From Bacteroidales bacterium (lineage in GTDB: Bacteria; Bacteroidota; Bacteroidia; Bacteroidales; UBA4181), in the NCBI GenBank assembly GCA_031264715.1, contig JAISDP010000296.1, positions 1-15,768 of the forward strand: a stretch of DNA of 15,768 bases, in the 5' to 3' direction. How positions within the stretch are numbered: position 1 is the stretch's first letter; every line of letters begins with the position of its first letter. Made by a program: the position numbers and the translations under genes. Below, piece after piece: positions 7,950 to 13,925 of this stretch. Below the pieces are notes generated by a model, which was given only the letters and a program-made list of their open reading frames with translations, ran no database searches and was not told where the DNA came from.

Positions 7950-8603
7950 TTACCAGTATTTTTCATCAGCGCTCCCGTACAGGGCCAGCACGCGCCGGGT
8001 ATCCCCCTGTTTCTGCGCCCGCAGATACGAAATGGAAATGTTCTTTTTCGTATAGTAGTCCACCAGGTCACGGTGCCTTTTCAACCTCGTGTACACCCGG
8101 TCTATGACCTCCATCCGTTCGCTGTCGTTCACCGAAAGGCCATTGCCGTTACTGATGATCTCCTTCACCTCGGCCAGCATGTCCGTGCTTTCGCCTAACA
8201 GGATGGCATACCCGTTTCCAATGGCTGTTACTTCCTTTTCCGAAAAGTTCCCGTCATTGATGATCCGCTGGAAATTGGTTACATAGATTTCTGAAATCTC
8301 ACCGGCCAGGAGCACCGTTTTCTGTACTTTCCGGGCATCCTTGATCAGGTTGTGAACGGATTTCAGCGCATCGTAATACTCCTTGCCCTGCTCGAACACC
8401 TTTCTGGTCTCTTTAAAAGTGTTGATCACATTGGTCGCGGTAGTGGACGTTTCCACAATCTCCTTAGCCGTATTGACGATCCCCTGGGCCAGGTTCAAGG
8501 GGTCGGTTACTACCCACTGTGCTTTTACGGGAAGGCCGGACATTACGAAAATTGCCACAGCCGGAAAAATTCTTGTGATTGTTTTCATTTTGATTGTTTT
8601 CAT
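7950..8603 (-). CDS. traI: Conjugative transposon protein TraI (DUF4141, VirB5-like)
   Basis: 217 residues with a signal peptide ending near P-V-K-A-Q-W and a helical mature domain. Diagnostic pattern: V-T-D-P-L-N-L-A-Q-G-I-V-N, E-Q-G-K-E-Y-Y-D-A-L-K-S-V, D-A-R-K-V-Q-K-T-V-L-L, A-I-G-N-G-Y-A-I-L-L and Y-Y-T-K-K-N-I-S-I-S-Y-L-R-A. This matches TraI/DUF4141 of Bacteroidales elements, a periplasmic VirB5-like protein that may act at the pilus tip. Two in-frame starts exist (8603 and 8588) within a near-perfect 15-bp duplication; the second gives a tidier signal peptide. It is separated from traG by 109 bases with a dyad and no detectable traH. Confidence 0.92.
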   Translation of the reverse strand: MKTIKMKTITRIFPAVAIFVMSGLPVKAQWVVTDPLNLAQGIVNTAKEIVETSTTATNVINTFKETRKVFEQGKEYYDALKSVHNLIKDARKVQKTVLLAGEISEIYVTNFQRIINDGNFSEKEVTAIGNGYAILLGESTDMLAEVKEIISNGNGLSVNDSERMEVIDRVYTRLKRHRDLVDYYTKKNISISYLRAQKQGDTRRVLALYGSADEKYW

Positions 8604-8650
8604 ACGTTTTACAATTTTTGATTATTTTTGATTTTTAACTTTTTGATTGA

Positions 8651-8713
8651 TAGAACACAGGCTGCACGGGGTCACATGAATACTCTGTTTTTCATACTGT
8701 GTCGCCGGTGTTC
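8651..8713 (-). promoter_or_regulatory. Dyad in the traG-traI gap
   Basis: AGAACAC at 8651-8657 and GTGTTCT at 8707-8713 form a 7-bp inverted repeat that starts at the traG stop codon and spans most of the 109-base gap. The arm resembles that of the traJ-traK dyad (GGAACGC). Between it and traI lies an A-rich leader with three near-copies of ATCAAAAA. A role in processing or differential expression is inference. Confidence 0.35.
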
Positions 8714-11208
8714 TATTTGCTTTCTGCCATTTGTTTCAGGGCAAGCTCCATGTCGCCATCCATCTTTTCCGTCAACTTGAACAGTTCCAGCTTTTCGGAT
8801 TCTTCGGTGGTATAACAGTAATACTCCGGCTTGCTGACTTCCGTGGCATAAACAGCGGACTGTACGCCCCCCAGACCGATCCATACCTCCTTGTAGCGGC
8901 GGTTCGGATCGTTCGACTGGTTGATGCTCAATATCTGCGATTTCTCCTTTTCAGTCAATCCCAGCAATGTCTGTATTGCGTCGAACTTGTTCATGTACTT
9001 GCGCTGATCCAGCAAAATTTTGCAGTCCGAGTTATTGATGATGCTTTCCTTCACAATCGGGCTGGCAATGATGTCGTCTACTTCCTGCGTCACCACGATG
9101 GCTTCACCAAAATACTTGCGGACGGTCTTGTACATATAGCGCAGGTATTCGGCCATATTCGCCGATGCAAGCGCTTTCCACGCCTCTTCCACGATCAGTT
9201 GCTTGCGGACACCTTTCAGACGGCGCATTTTATTGATAAATGCTTCCATAATGATGATGGTGACTACCGGAAACAGTTCCCTATTCTCTTTGATACTGTC
9301 TATTTCAAAGACAATGAAGCGTTTAGACAACAGGTCGATGTTCTCTTTCGAGTTGAGAAGGAAGTCGAACCGGCCGCCTTTGTAATACTGCCTGAGAGTG
9401 GTCAGCATGTTGTCGATATTGAAATCTTCCCTGCTTACCCTGATCTCCCTTGCTTCCATTTCCTGGCGGTACACGTCCCTGATGAACTCGTAGAAAGTAT
9501 CAAAACACGGGACTGTCGTCCTGTCCTCCCTGATTCGCTTGATATACGCTGCAACAGCCGTTCCCAGTTCACCGGATTCCGTTTTGCTGGTTCTGTCGTC
9601 TTCGCTCTTCCAGAGGGTCAGCAGCAGCGTTTTGATACTGTCCTTTTTCTCCACATCAAACACGTAATCGTCAGTGTAAAAGGGGTTAAAAGAAATAGGA
9701 TGTTCTTCGGTGTACGTATAATAAATTCCATCCCTGCCGCCGGTTTTTCGGCGTACCATCTCACACAGCCCCTGGTAACTGTTCCCGGTATCAACCAGCA
9801 CGATATGCGTTCCCTGTTCCCAGTACTGGCGTACCAAATGGTTCATGAAGAATGATTTTCCCGAACCTGACGGACCAAGCACAAACTTGTTCCGGTTGGT
9901 GATGATGCCGCGCCGCATGGGTTCGTCGGAAATGTCCAGGTGGACCGGTTTACCGGTCAGCCTGTCGACCATCTTGATGCCGAAAGGCGACAGCGACGAA
10001 CGGTAATTCGTTTCGCCACAGAAGAAACACAACGCCTGTTCGATGAAGGTGTAGAACGACTCTTCGGCGGGAAAATCCGCCTGGTTACCGGGAATGCCTG
10101 CCCAGTAAAGAACCGGTGTATCCACTGTGTTGTGCCGCGGTTTACATTCCATCAGCGCCAGCTGGCTGCCCACATCGCTTTTGATCTGTTTCAGTTCTTC
10201 CGGGTTATCACTCCAGGCCATTACATTGAAGTGGGCTCGAACCGAAAGCAATCCCAGTGAATGGGCTTCGTTCAGGTACCGGTCAATCCATTCTTTGTTA
10301 ATCTGGTTTGCCCGGCTGTAACGTGACAGCGATTGCATGTTCCGCGCCATTCTTTCAAACCGTTTCAGGTTATCGGCGTGGTTGTCGATGAAAATCCACT
10401 GGCTGTAGATATGGTTGCACGGGAGCAAAACACCCACAGGCGCGGCAAAAGACAGGTTGCAGTCGCTCCGGTCGGTCGAAAGCCGCTCATACCGGCTGTC
10501 GGTACTTACGTCGTTCGGCAAGTCGTCCGGGTCTGAAAGCGTGTGCAGGCAAAGCATGTTATCGCCAATCCGCATGCGACCGGCTTCAAGGTCGATGTCT
10601 TCCAGACATGCGGTGTCGCTCGTCGACAGGGCAAAGTACTTCTCGATCAGCCCTGCCCGGTTTGCATCGCCCCTGATCTCGTGATCCTGCAGCCGGGTCA
10701 GCTTCACAAAACCGCTTTCATTGACAATACGCTGGAACTGTGCGACACAGTCGATAAAATGCAGTGCCGCATCCCTGTCCCGTATTTCCTTCGGAACGAT
10801 AAATCCGCGTCCCAAACTGCTGAACATGCTTTGCTGCCGCATCCGTTCCCGGGTGGTTCCGGTCAGGAACAGGAAACAGCTGTGTTCCAGAAACGGCCGT
10901 TCGGAGAAATGGCGTTCAAATGATCGCGAAAGGAAGCTCATATCATCCCTGTCCATGTCAGGCCGGTACTTTTCCTTCACAAACCAGTCCTGTTTGCACA
11001 CAATACTGTAATCCGGCAGTACCTTGATGGCTTTTGCCCATGCTGCATGGATTGCTTCGTACTCGGTGGCGGTTACCGTGAACAGTTCGGGCAGGTCTAC
11101 CCTGAAGGCAATGGTTATGTCCGCATCCTTGCTGATAATGCAGCCATGTTCAACGCTCAGGACAGGGAAACGGCTTTCGAGCGTGGCGGCTTTCATAACG
11201 TTCCTCAT
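8713..11208 (-). CDS. traG: Conjugation system ATPase TraG (VirB4 family)
   Basis: 831 residues, full length for TraG. The N-terminus carries E-S-R-F-P-V-L-S-V-E-H-G-C-I-I-S-K-D-A-D-I-T, typical of the family. The Walker A motif is GPSGSGKS at residues 445-452, the Walker B region is QLIVEEAWKAL at about 670-680 with the EE pair at 674-675, and a further VirB4 motif VVTQEVDDI lies at about 705-713. It powers assembly of the mating apparatus and works at the inner membrane with TraF and TraJ. The start ATG overlaps the traF stop (ATGA), so translation is coupled. VirB4 and coupling-protein ATPases share motifs, but the N-terminal half and the gene order identify this as TraG. Confidence 0.96.
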   Translation of the reverse strand: MRNVMKAATLESRFPVLSVEHGCIISKDADITIAFRVDLPELFTVTATEYEAIHAAWAKAIKVLPDYSIVCKQDWFVKEKYRPDMDRDDMSFLSRSFERHFSERPFLEHSCFLFLTGTTRERMRQQSMFSSLGRGFIVPKEIRDRDAALHFIDCVAQFQRIVNESGFVKLTRLQDHEIRGDANRAGLIEKYFALSTSDTACLEDIDLEAGRMRIGDNMLCLHTLSDPDDLPNDVSTDSRYERLSTDRSDCNLSFAAPVGVLLPCNHIYSQWIFIDNHADNLKRFERMARNMQSLSRYSRANQINKEWIDRYLNEAHSLGLLSVRAHFNVMAWSDNPEELKQIKSDVGSQLALMECKPRHNTVDTPVLYWAGIPGNQADFPAEESFYTFIEQALCFFCGETNYRSSLSPFGIKMVDRLTGKPVHLDISDEPMRRGIITNRNKFVLGPSGSGKSFFMNHLVRQYWEQGTHIVLVDTGNSYQGLCEMVRRKTGGRDGIYYTYTEEHPISFNPFYTDDYVFDVEKKDSIKTLLLTLWKSEDDRTSKTESGELGTAVAAYIKRIREDRTTVPCFDTFYEFIRDVYRQEMEAREIRVSREDFNIDNMLTTLRQYYKGGRFDFLLNSKENIDLLSKRFIVFEIDSIKENRELFPVVTIIIMEAFINKMRRLKGVRKQLIVEEAWKALASANMAEYLRYMYKTVRKYFGEAIVVTQEVDDIIASPIVKESIINNSDCKILLDQRKYMNKFDAIQTLLGLTEKEKSQILSINQSNDPNRRYKEVWIGLGGVQSAVYATEVSKPEYYCYTTEESEKLELFKLTEKMDGDMELALKQMAESK

Positions 11209-11531
11209 ACCCTGTGTGTTTTAACGGTGAACAGGCGTCTTACCCCGACACGGTTGATGATGAAGCGCGGATGGCACATCCGTGCCCGGATTTTCATCAA
11301 ACCGTGAGGGCCATGCTTCCGGTTGAGCGAAAAGGTGAGCCACACCAGCAAAGTTGCCGCCCCGCCGCCAAACAGGATACAAATGAACGGGTTGAGTCCG
11401 GTCATGAACATCACCACCAGGACAACGAACACGGCCAGCAGGCCACCGGCGAATATGAACAGGTATTGACTTTGCAGGCCTCTAAATTCGGCGGGCCGGC
11501 CAATACCCTTGTTGATGCTGTATTCTGCCAT
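11205..11531 (-). CDS. traF: Conjugative transposon protein TraF (DUF4133, VirB3-like)
   Basis: 108 residues from ATG at 11531. The frame is open for 23 more codons upstream, but those overlap traE and lack family resemblance. The true N-terminus M-A-E-Y-S-I-N-K-G-I-G-R-P-A-E-F-R-G-L is characteristic of DUF4133/TraF. Two membrane segments (about 23-44 and 48-68) are followed by a basic C-terminus. Size and topology resemble VirB3, the partner of VirB4; here it sits directly before the VirB4-type traG with an ATGA overlap. The start lies five bases after the traE stop. Confidence 0.93.
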   Translation of the reverse strand: MAEYSINKGIGRPAEFRGLQSQYLFIFAGGLLAVFVVLVVMFMTGLNPFICILFGGGAATLLVWLTFSLNRKHGPHGLMKIRARMCHPRFIINRVGVRRLFTVKTHRV

Positions 11532-11536
11532 AGCCG

Positions 11537-11833
11537 CTACAGGAAAAATGAACGCAGGATAGTTGCTGCCACAATCAGGAAGATACAGGCGCCGAACCAC
11601 GATGCAGCCGTTTTCGAGGTATCCGGGTCGCCGGACGAAAACTTGCTGTATACCTTAACGCCGCCGATGAGTCCCACCACCGCGCCGATTGCGTAAATCA
11701 GCTTGGTCGCCGGGTCAAAGTACCCGGTTACCATATTTGTTGCTTCGGTAATGCCGGCCGACCCGTCACCCGCCGCGAAGGCGCCCAGGGTTGCCAGGGT
11801 CAGGGCAACCGTCAATAAACTCCGTCTTTTCAT
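11537..11833 (-). CDS. traE: Conjugative transposon protein TraE (DUF4134)
   Basis: 98 residues with a signal-like N-terminus (about 1-21), then A-T-N-M-V-T-G-Y-F-D-P-A-T-K-L-I-Y-A-I-G-A-V-V-G-L-I-G-G-V-K-V-Y-S-K-F-S-S-G-D-P-D-T, the hallmark of DUF4134/TraE. Two membrane segments lie at about 44-62 and 79-98. Small proteins of this kind at the head of type IV secretion operons are VirB2/pilin-like candidates, though that assignment is an inference. It is the first tra gene here; traA-traD are not upstream within this window. An A-rich leader (AAATCAAAAATCTAAAAGATC) precedes the start, and a promoter-like element lies 44 bases further up. Confidence 0.94.
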   Translation of the reverse strand: MKRRSLLTVALTLATLGAFAAGDGSAGITEATNMVTGYFDPATKLIYAIGAVVGLIGGVKVYSKFSSGDPDTSKTAASWFGACIFLIVAATILRSFFL

Positions 11834-11876
11834 ACAATGATCTTTTAGATTTTTGATTTATAAAAATTGAACGGGA

Positions 11877-11884
11877 CAAAAATA
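11877..11884 (-). promoter_or_regulatory. Candidate Bacteroides -7 element for the traE-traQ operon
   Basis: On the minus strand the sequence TATTTTTG matches the Bacteroidetes -7 consensus TAnnTTTG exactly, 44 bases before the traE start. A possible TTG -33 element lies about 22 bases upstream (in CATTGAATTACAG), which is a slightly long spacing. No other good match was seen close to traE. Confidence 0.45.
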
Positions 11885-11920
11885 TGACGGTTTGGCAGCT
11901 GTAATTCAATGCTGACGGCA

Positions 11921-11960
11921 TTTGTCGGTCTTTGCCGATCTTTGTCCGGATTTTGCATGT
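11921..11960. repeat. 10-bp phased TTTG repeats upstream of traE
   Basis: Three consecutive decamers, TTTGTCGGTC, TTTGCCGATC and TTTGTCCGGA, are followed by a weaker TTTTGCATGT, with a period of exactly one helical turn. They lie just upstream of the candidate tra promoter, where an activator or repressor binding array would be expected. The function is inferred. Confidence 0.45.
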
Positions 11961-12126
11961 TCCCGAAAATGAATTAAAACCATTGCAGGGATACGGTTTT
12001 GAGAGAAAAAATTTAAGAAACAGGAACAGGAAAAATTGCCGGAACAGTCGGGGTGTTCCATAACGCGCCCTGCGGCAGTCGTGAGATTCTGCAGGGCATT
12101 TCCGTTTCCATGCGGCAAAGGTATCT

Positions 12127-12243
12127 CCGTGTCCCGCCACGTCAAGGTCGGGGCCGCTTCGCGGTTCAGGAAAAAATCTCCACGCCTCCGCTTCGCTCCG
12201 GGTAGTATTTTTCCCTGAAACCTTGCCTTACGGCGGGACACGG
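12127..12243. repeat. Large nested inverted repeat upstream of traE
   Basis: Perfect 12-bp outer arms CCGTGTCCCGCC (12127-12138) and GGCGGGACACGG (12232-12243) enclose matching inner blocks in mirrored order: CAAGG (12143) with CCTTG (12221), and TTCAGGAAAAAAT (12165) with ATTTTTCCCTGAA (12207). The three colinear blocks make an interrupted stem of about 30 pairs around a loop of about 29 bases. The left arm carries an extra small hairpin CCGC-TTC-GCGG. There is no T run, so it is not a simple terminator. Confidence 0.7.
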
Positions 12244-12305
12244 ACCTTTGTCGCCTTTGGAAACGGACAGTCCGCTTTCTTCAAAAATTTAAATCATTAT
12301 CGGTT

Positions 12306-12518
12306 ATGAACACAACAGCAAATAAAAACCCTGTTCCCTGCCGGGTGGAACAGTGGTGGGAAGGAACAGATTTTTGGCAAATGGAATGGATAACAGGGGT
12401 CCGTCATGCAGACTTTGACCCTGACGGGGAGTATCTGGAATTTGTCGATGCCTGCGACAACTGCTGGGAACAGTTAAGCGCGGAAGAAAAAATCGAAGTG
12501 TGGGAAAAGTACGGTTAA
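12306..12518 (+). CDS. Small acidic hypothetical protein
   Basis: 70 residues, not recognised. It is rich in Trp (four), Glu and Asp (16 acidic against 5 Lys/Arg), with the closing motif Y-L-E-F-V-D-A-C-D-N-C-W-E-Q-L-S-A-E-E-K-I-E-V-W-E. There is no signal peptide or membrane segment. Codon use looks natural, and a second small gene follows 13 bases after the stop, so it appears to open a plus-strand operon divergent from traE. The strong negative charge and location in a transfer region would suit a DNA-mimic or anti-restriction role, but that is a guess. Confidence 0.65.
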   Translation: MNTTANKNPVPCRVEQWWEGTDFWQMEWITGVRHADFDPDGEYLEFVDACDNCWEQLSAEEKIEVWEKYG

Positions 12519-12531
12519 ACGGAAGGCGGCC

Positions 12532-12669
12532 ATGTACGGCATCGTCCTTCCATCCATTCCCCAGTCAGAGCGGGCGGCAATATGCAGGGAAATGGCCGGG
12601 TTATCCGTAAGAGGCAGTTTGCTCATACGGGAACGGGACGGTGAAGGGAAGTTGAAAATTGAGAGTTGA
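12532..12669 (+). CDS. Possible 45-residue hypothetical protein
   Basis: A short frame from ATG at 12532 to TGA at 12667-12669, beginning M-Y-G-I-V-L-P-S-I-P-Q-S-E-R-A-A-I-C-R-E-M. A purine-rich GGAAGGCGG lies four bases before the start, an unusually good ribosome site for this window. It lies 13 bases after the previous gene and before the next, in the same direction. No family is recognised. The last few codons fall in a low-complexity GTTGAAAATTGA repeat, so the C-terminus may be variable. Confidence 0.45.
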   Translation: MYGIVLPSIPQSERAAICREMAGLSVRGSLLIRERDGEGKLKIES

Positions 12670-12715
12670 AAATTGAAAATAATTAAAATTAATCATTTAA
12701 AAAACAGAATAAGTT

Positions 12716-13093
12716 ATGATGTACATTTATGTTTATCCAATAGAAAAGTTGGAGCGGAATGCGGATGACAGGGAAATTGTCCGCGCATGGAAAAAGGGCG
12801 AAGCGGAACGCTATACGCCGGAAACGTTTGCGGAATTAATCAATGACGATGATTTCTGCGACCGGATAAACTGGGTGCGTGTGATAGACGAAGATTACTT
12901 TGAAATCTCCAGCCTGCACCGGGACGACCTGGAACATATCGGTTACGATACCGCCGGCGTGGACGATTCGGATATGAAAACGCTGGCGTCCAGGCTGGGA
13001 AGCGATTATTGCGAACAACTGTTTTGGAGCAGCCTGCCGGTTATCGCCGACTGTTTAGGGATTCCTGTTAAGAACAACAGTGGTTTGAAGTGA
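12716..13093 (+). CDS. Acidic hypothetical protein
   Basis: 125 residues, not recognised. It starts ATG-ATG-TAC after an A/T-rich leader (ATTAATCATTTAAAAAACAG) of the kind found in front of genes in this organism group, similar to the leader of traQ. The sequence is acidic (27 Asp/Glu against 14 Lys/Arg), starts M-M-Y-I-Y-V-Y-P-I-E-K-L-E and contains the motif L-I-N-D-D-D-F-C-D-R-I-N-W-V-R-V-I-D-E-D-Y-F. It has no signal peptide or membrane helix, so it is a likely cytoplasmic soluble protein. Its stop overlaps the next start (GTGA at 13090-13093), suggesting coupled translation. An anti-restriction-like function is possible but unproven. Confidence 0.75.
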   Translation: MMYIYVYPIEKLERNADDREIVRAWKKGEAERYTPETFAELINDDDFCDRINWVRVIDEDYFEISSLHRDDLEHIGYDTAGVDDSDMKTLASRLGSDYCEQLFWSSLPVIADCLGIPVKNNSGLK

Positions 13094-13281
13094 TTGAAAA
13101 CGGACAAAGCCTTGTTTTATCGGTTCGGTATGATGCCCGACCGAACCCGGAAAAAGCAGGGGTTCGGTATTATGCCCGTTTTGTCGACGCTTGGAACGGC
13201 GTCGACCACAAAGATATTTGCGCTGCTCGCACCCAGCGCAAATATTTAGAACTGACTTTCCCCAATTTGAAATTGGATTAA
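13090..13281 (+). CDS. Small hypothetical protein overlapping palindromic DNA
   Basis: 63 residues from a GTG start that overlaps the previous stop (GTGA). The protein contains a short internal repeat, VRYDAR and VRYYAR, 13 residues apart. The frame is riddled with inverted repeats (13122-13147, 13183-13206, 13214-13245), so the sequence may be selected for DNA or RNA structure rather than protein. No family is recognised. The frame could be real, a coupled peptide or a chance opening. Confidence 0.4.
   Translation: MIENGQSLVLSVRYDARPNPEKAGVRYYARFVDAWNGVDHKDICAARTQRKYLELTFPNLKLD
13122..13178 (+). repeat. 18-bp direct repeat
   Basis: GGTTCGGTATGATGCCCG at 13122-13139 recurs with one mismatch (GGTTCGGTATTATGCCCG) at 13161-13178. 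The spacing of 39 bp keeps frame. The first copy also pairs with CCGAACC at 13141-13147 to make a hairpin. Confidence 0.6.
13183..13245. repeat. Two adjacent perfect hairpins
   Basis: GTCGACGC (13183-13190) and GCGTCGAC (13199-13206) form an 8-bp stem with an 8-base loop. ATATTTGCGCTG (13214-13225) and CAGCGCAAATAT (13234-13245) form a perfect 12-bp stem, also with an 8-base loop. Both loops are the same length and the hairpins are separated by seven bases. The second is followed by only TTA, so a terminator role is doubtful. Confidence 0.65.
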
Positions 13282-13351
13282 TTTTTCAATATGGATACGA
13301 ATGCATTACAGGTAATACCGTTTGAAGGTTGTGTAGGGCTTCCCTGTATCA

Positions 13352-13548
13352 CCTCCGACGAAACCGCCCCTCCGACGAAACCGCCCCCCCCGCCGCGCCC
13401 GGAAATTTTTTAACTCCGTTAAAAAACGCGAAACAAGTTTCGCGCCGCTGAGCGGTTCGCGGCGGTGGCCCCCCTCCCTGACCCCTGCGGGACGCGGCGG
13501 AAGCCGCGTGGCGTCAGGGAGGGGGCGGGGGGGGCGGTTTCGCCGAGG
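13352..13548. repeat. GC-rich multi-hairpin element bounded by a 19-bp inverted repeat
   Basis: Outer arms CGAAACCGCCCCCCCCGCC (13376-13394) and its exact complement (13524-13542) enclose hairpins in series: TTTTTTAAC/GTTAAAAAA (13406-13426, 3-base loop), CGCGAAAC/GTTTCGCG (13427-13444), CCGCT/AGCGG (13445-13455) and a long stem CCCCCTCCCTGAC (13470-13482) with GTCAGGGAGGGGG (13513-13525) topped by ACGCGGC-GGAA-GCCGCGT (13492-13509). The left arm is preceded by a 17-bp tandem repeat (CTCCGACGAAACCGCCC, twice from 13353). The C8 and G8 tracts are exactly matched. Open frames across it are products of the palindromes. Function unknown: a transfer or replication origin, a structured RNA or a multi-stem terminator are possible. 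Confidence 0.75.
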
Positions 13549-13574
13549 AAAGTTAACATCTGCATCTAACACAT

Positions 13575-13685
13575 TTAGTCCTGATGCTGTCGGCGATTTG
13601 CCTTTTTTTTGTCCTGAATATTAAAGTATATCAGGCCGGCAAGTGCAATAAGGAATACGTAGGACACCAGCATAACCGTACTCAT
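13575..13685 (-). CDS. Tiny single-pass membrane protein
   Basis: 36 residues, M-S-T-V-M-L-V-S-Y-V-F-L-I-A-L-A-G-L-I-Y-F followed by a basic tail ending K-K-K-A-N-R-R-Q-H-Q-D. One membrane helix occupies about residues 4-22. The sequence AAAAAAGGAAATAAT directly before ATG offers a ribosome site. It lies in the same frame as, and directly after, the displaced C-terminal part of the DUF6722-like gene with no stop between them, so it could also be translated as that protein's tail after frame repair. Unrecognised otherwise. Confidence 0.5.
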   Translation of the reverse strand: MSTVMLVSYVFLIALAGLIYFNIQDKKKANRRQHQD

Positions 13686-13867
13686 ATTATTTCCTTTTTT
13701 AGATTTCTTTATTAACCAAAGTCCAATAAGCAGGATAGCTGTTGCTAATACCGCACTGACAGTATAAACTCACTTTTTTCTATGTCGGCGAATACCGACG
13801 TTAGAATTAAAGCGGTTACGATATATTTTGCAACATCCATTAACCATTTACCAAACTCTCTTTTCAT
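13686..13867 (-). pseudogene. Frameshifted small membrane protein (DUF6722-like)
   Basis: The minus-strand ATG at 13867 opens M-K-R-E-F-G-K-W-L-M-D-V-A-K-Y-I-V-T-A-L-I-L-T-S-V-F, which resembles the start of DUF6722-type small membrane proteins. The frame ends early at 13745. Another frame continues with V-Y-T-V-S-A-V-L-A-T-A-I-L-L-I-G-L-W-L-I-K-K-S-K-K, a perfect second membrane helix with a basic end. Restoring one base near 13769-13773 joins the two halves. No slippery heptamer in the right phase is present, so a one-base deletion is more likely than programmed frameshifting. The start lies about 50 bases from repeat copy A. Family assignment is from memory of the N-terminus and is tentative. 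Confidence 0.55.
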
Positions 13868-13884
13868 GACACAAAATAATAACG

Positions 13885-13892
13885 CAAATATA
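13885..13892 (-). promoter_or_regulatory. Candidate -7 element for the DUF6722-like gene
   Basis: TATATTTG on the minus strand matches TAnnTTTG, 17 bases before the ATG at 13867. No good -33 element was found at the usual spacing; an A/T-rich tract separates it from repeat copy A. Confidence 0.35.
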
Positions 13893-13925
13893 ATGACTTT
13901 TTTTATTTTTAAGATAAAACAATGG

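Larger units (their letters stand above)
11834..12305. other. Non-coding divergent region between traE and the plus-strand small genes
   Basis: No convincing gene lies in these 470 bases. Open frames on the minus strand (around 11906-12241 and 11766-12140) overlap one another in different frames, have no recognisable motif and follow the palindromes. The region holds the candidate tra promoter, the phased TTTG repeats, a smaller dyad GCCCTGC (about 12067) with GCAGGGC (about 12091), and a large nested dyad at 12127-12243. A conserved regulatory leader, structured RNA or DNA-processing site would fit. Confidence 0.6.

Noticed and set aside
8731..9855. 374-codon plus-strand frame
   Set aside because: It is antisense to traG, whose Walker motifs and family match leave no doubt about the coding strand. 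Similar antisense frames under traM and traJ are rejected for the same reason.
11906..12241. Minus-strand frame of 111 codons upstream of traE, and an overlapping frame at 11766-12140
   Set aside because: The two overlap in different frames, show no domain or leader, are Arg-rich as expected from GC palindromes, and one runs into traE. The palindromes explain the open frames better.
12296..12306. Promoter for the plus-strand small genes
   Set aside because: No TAnnTTTG match at a fitting distance; TATTTTTC near 12206 lacks the final G and lies in the dyad, so it was not called.
13214..13248. Rho-independent terminator after the small-gene operon
   Set aside because: The 12-bp hairpin lies inside the open frame and is followed only by TTA, with no real T run.
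13306..13572. 88-codon minus-strand frame
   Set aside because: It is made of Pro/Arg-rich translation of the C8/G8 inverted repeats and has no plausible protein character.
13767..13779. Programmed ribosomal frameshift at the A6 tract
   Set aside because: The A6 tract is not in slippery phase, and a -1 slip there meets an immediate TGA; the frame change must occur after it. A mutation is simpler.
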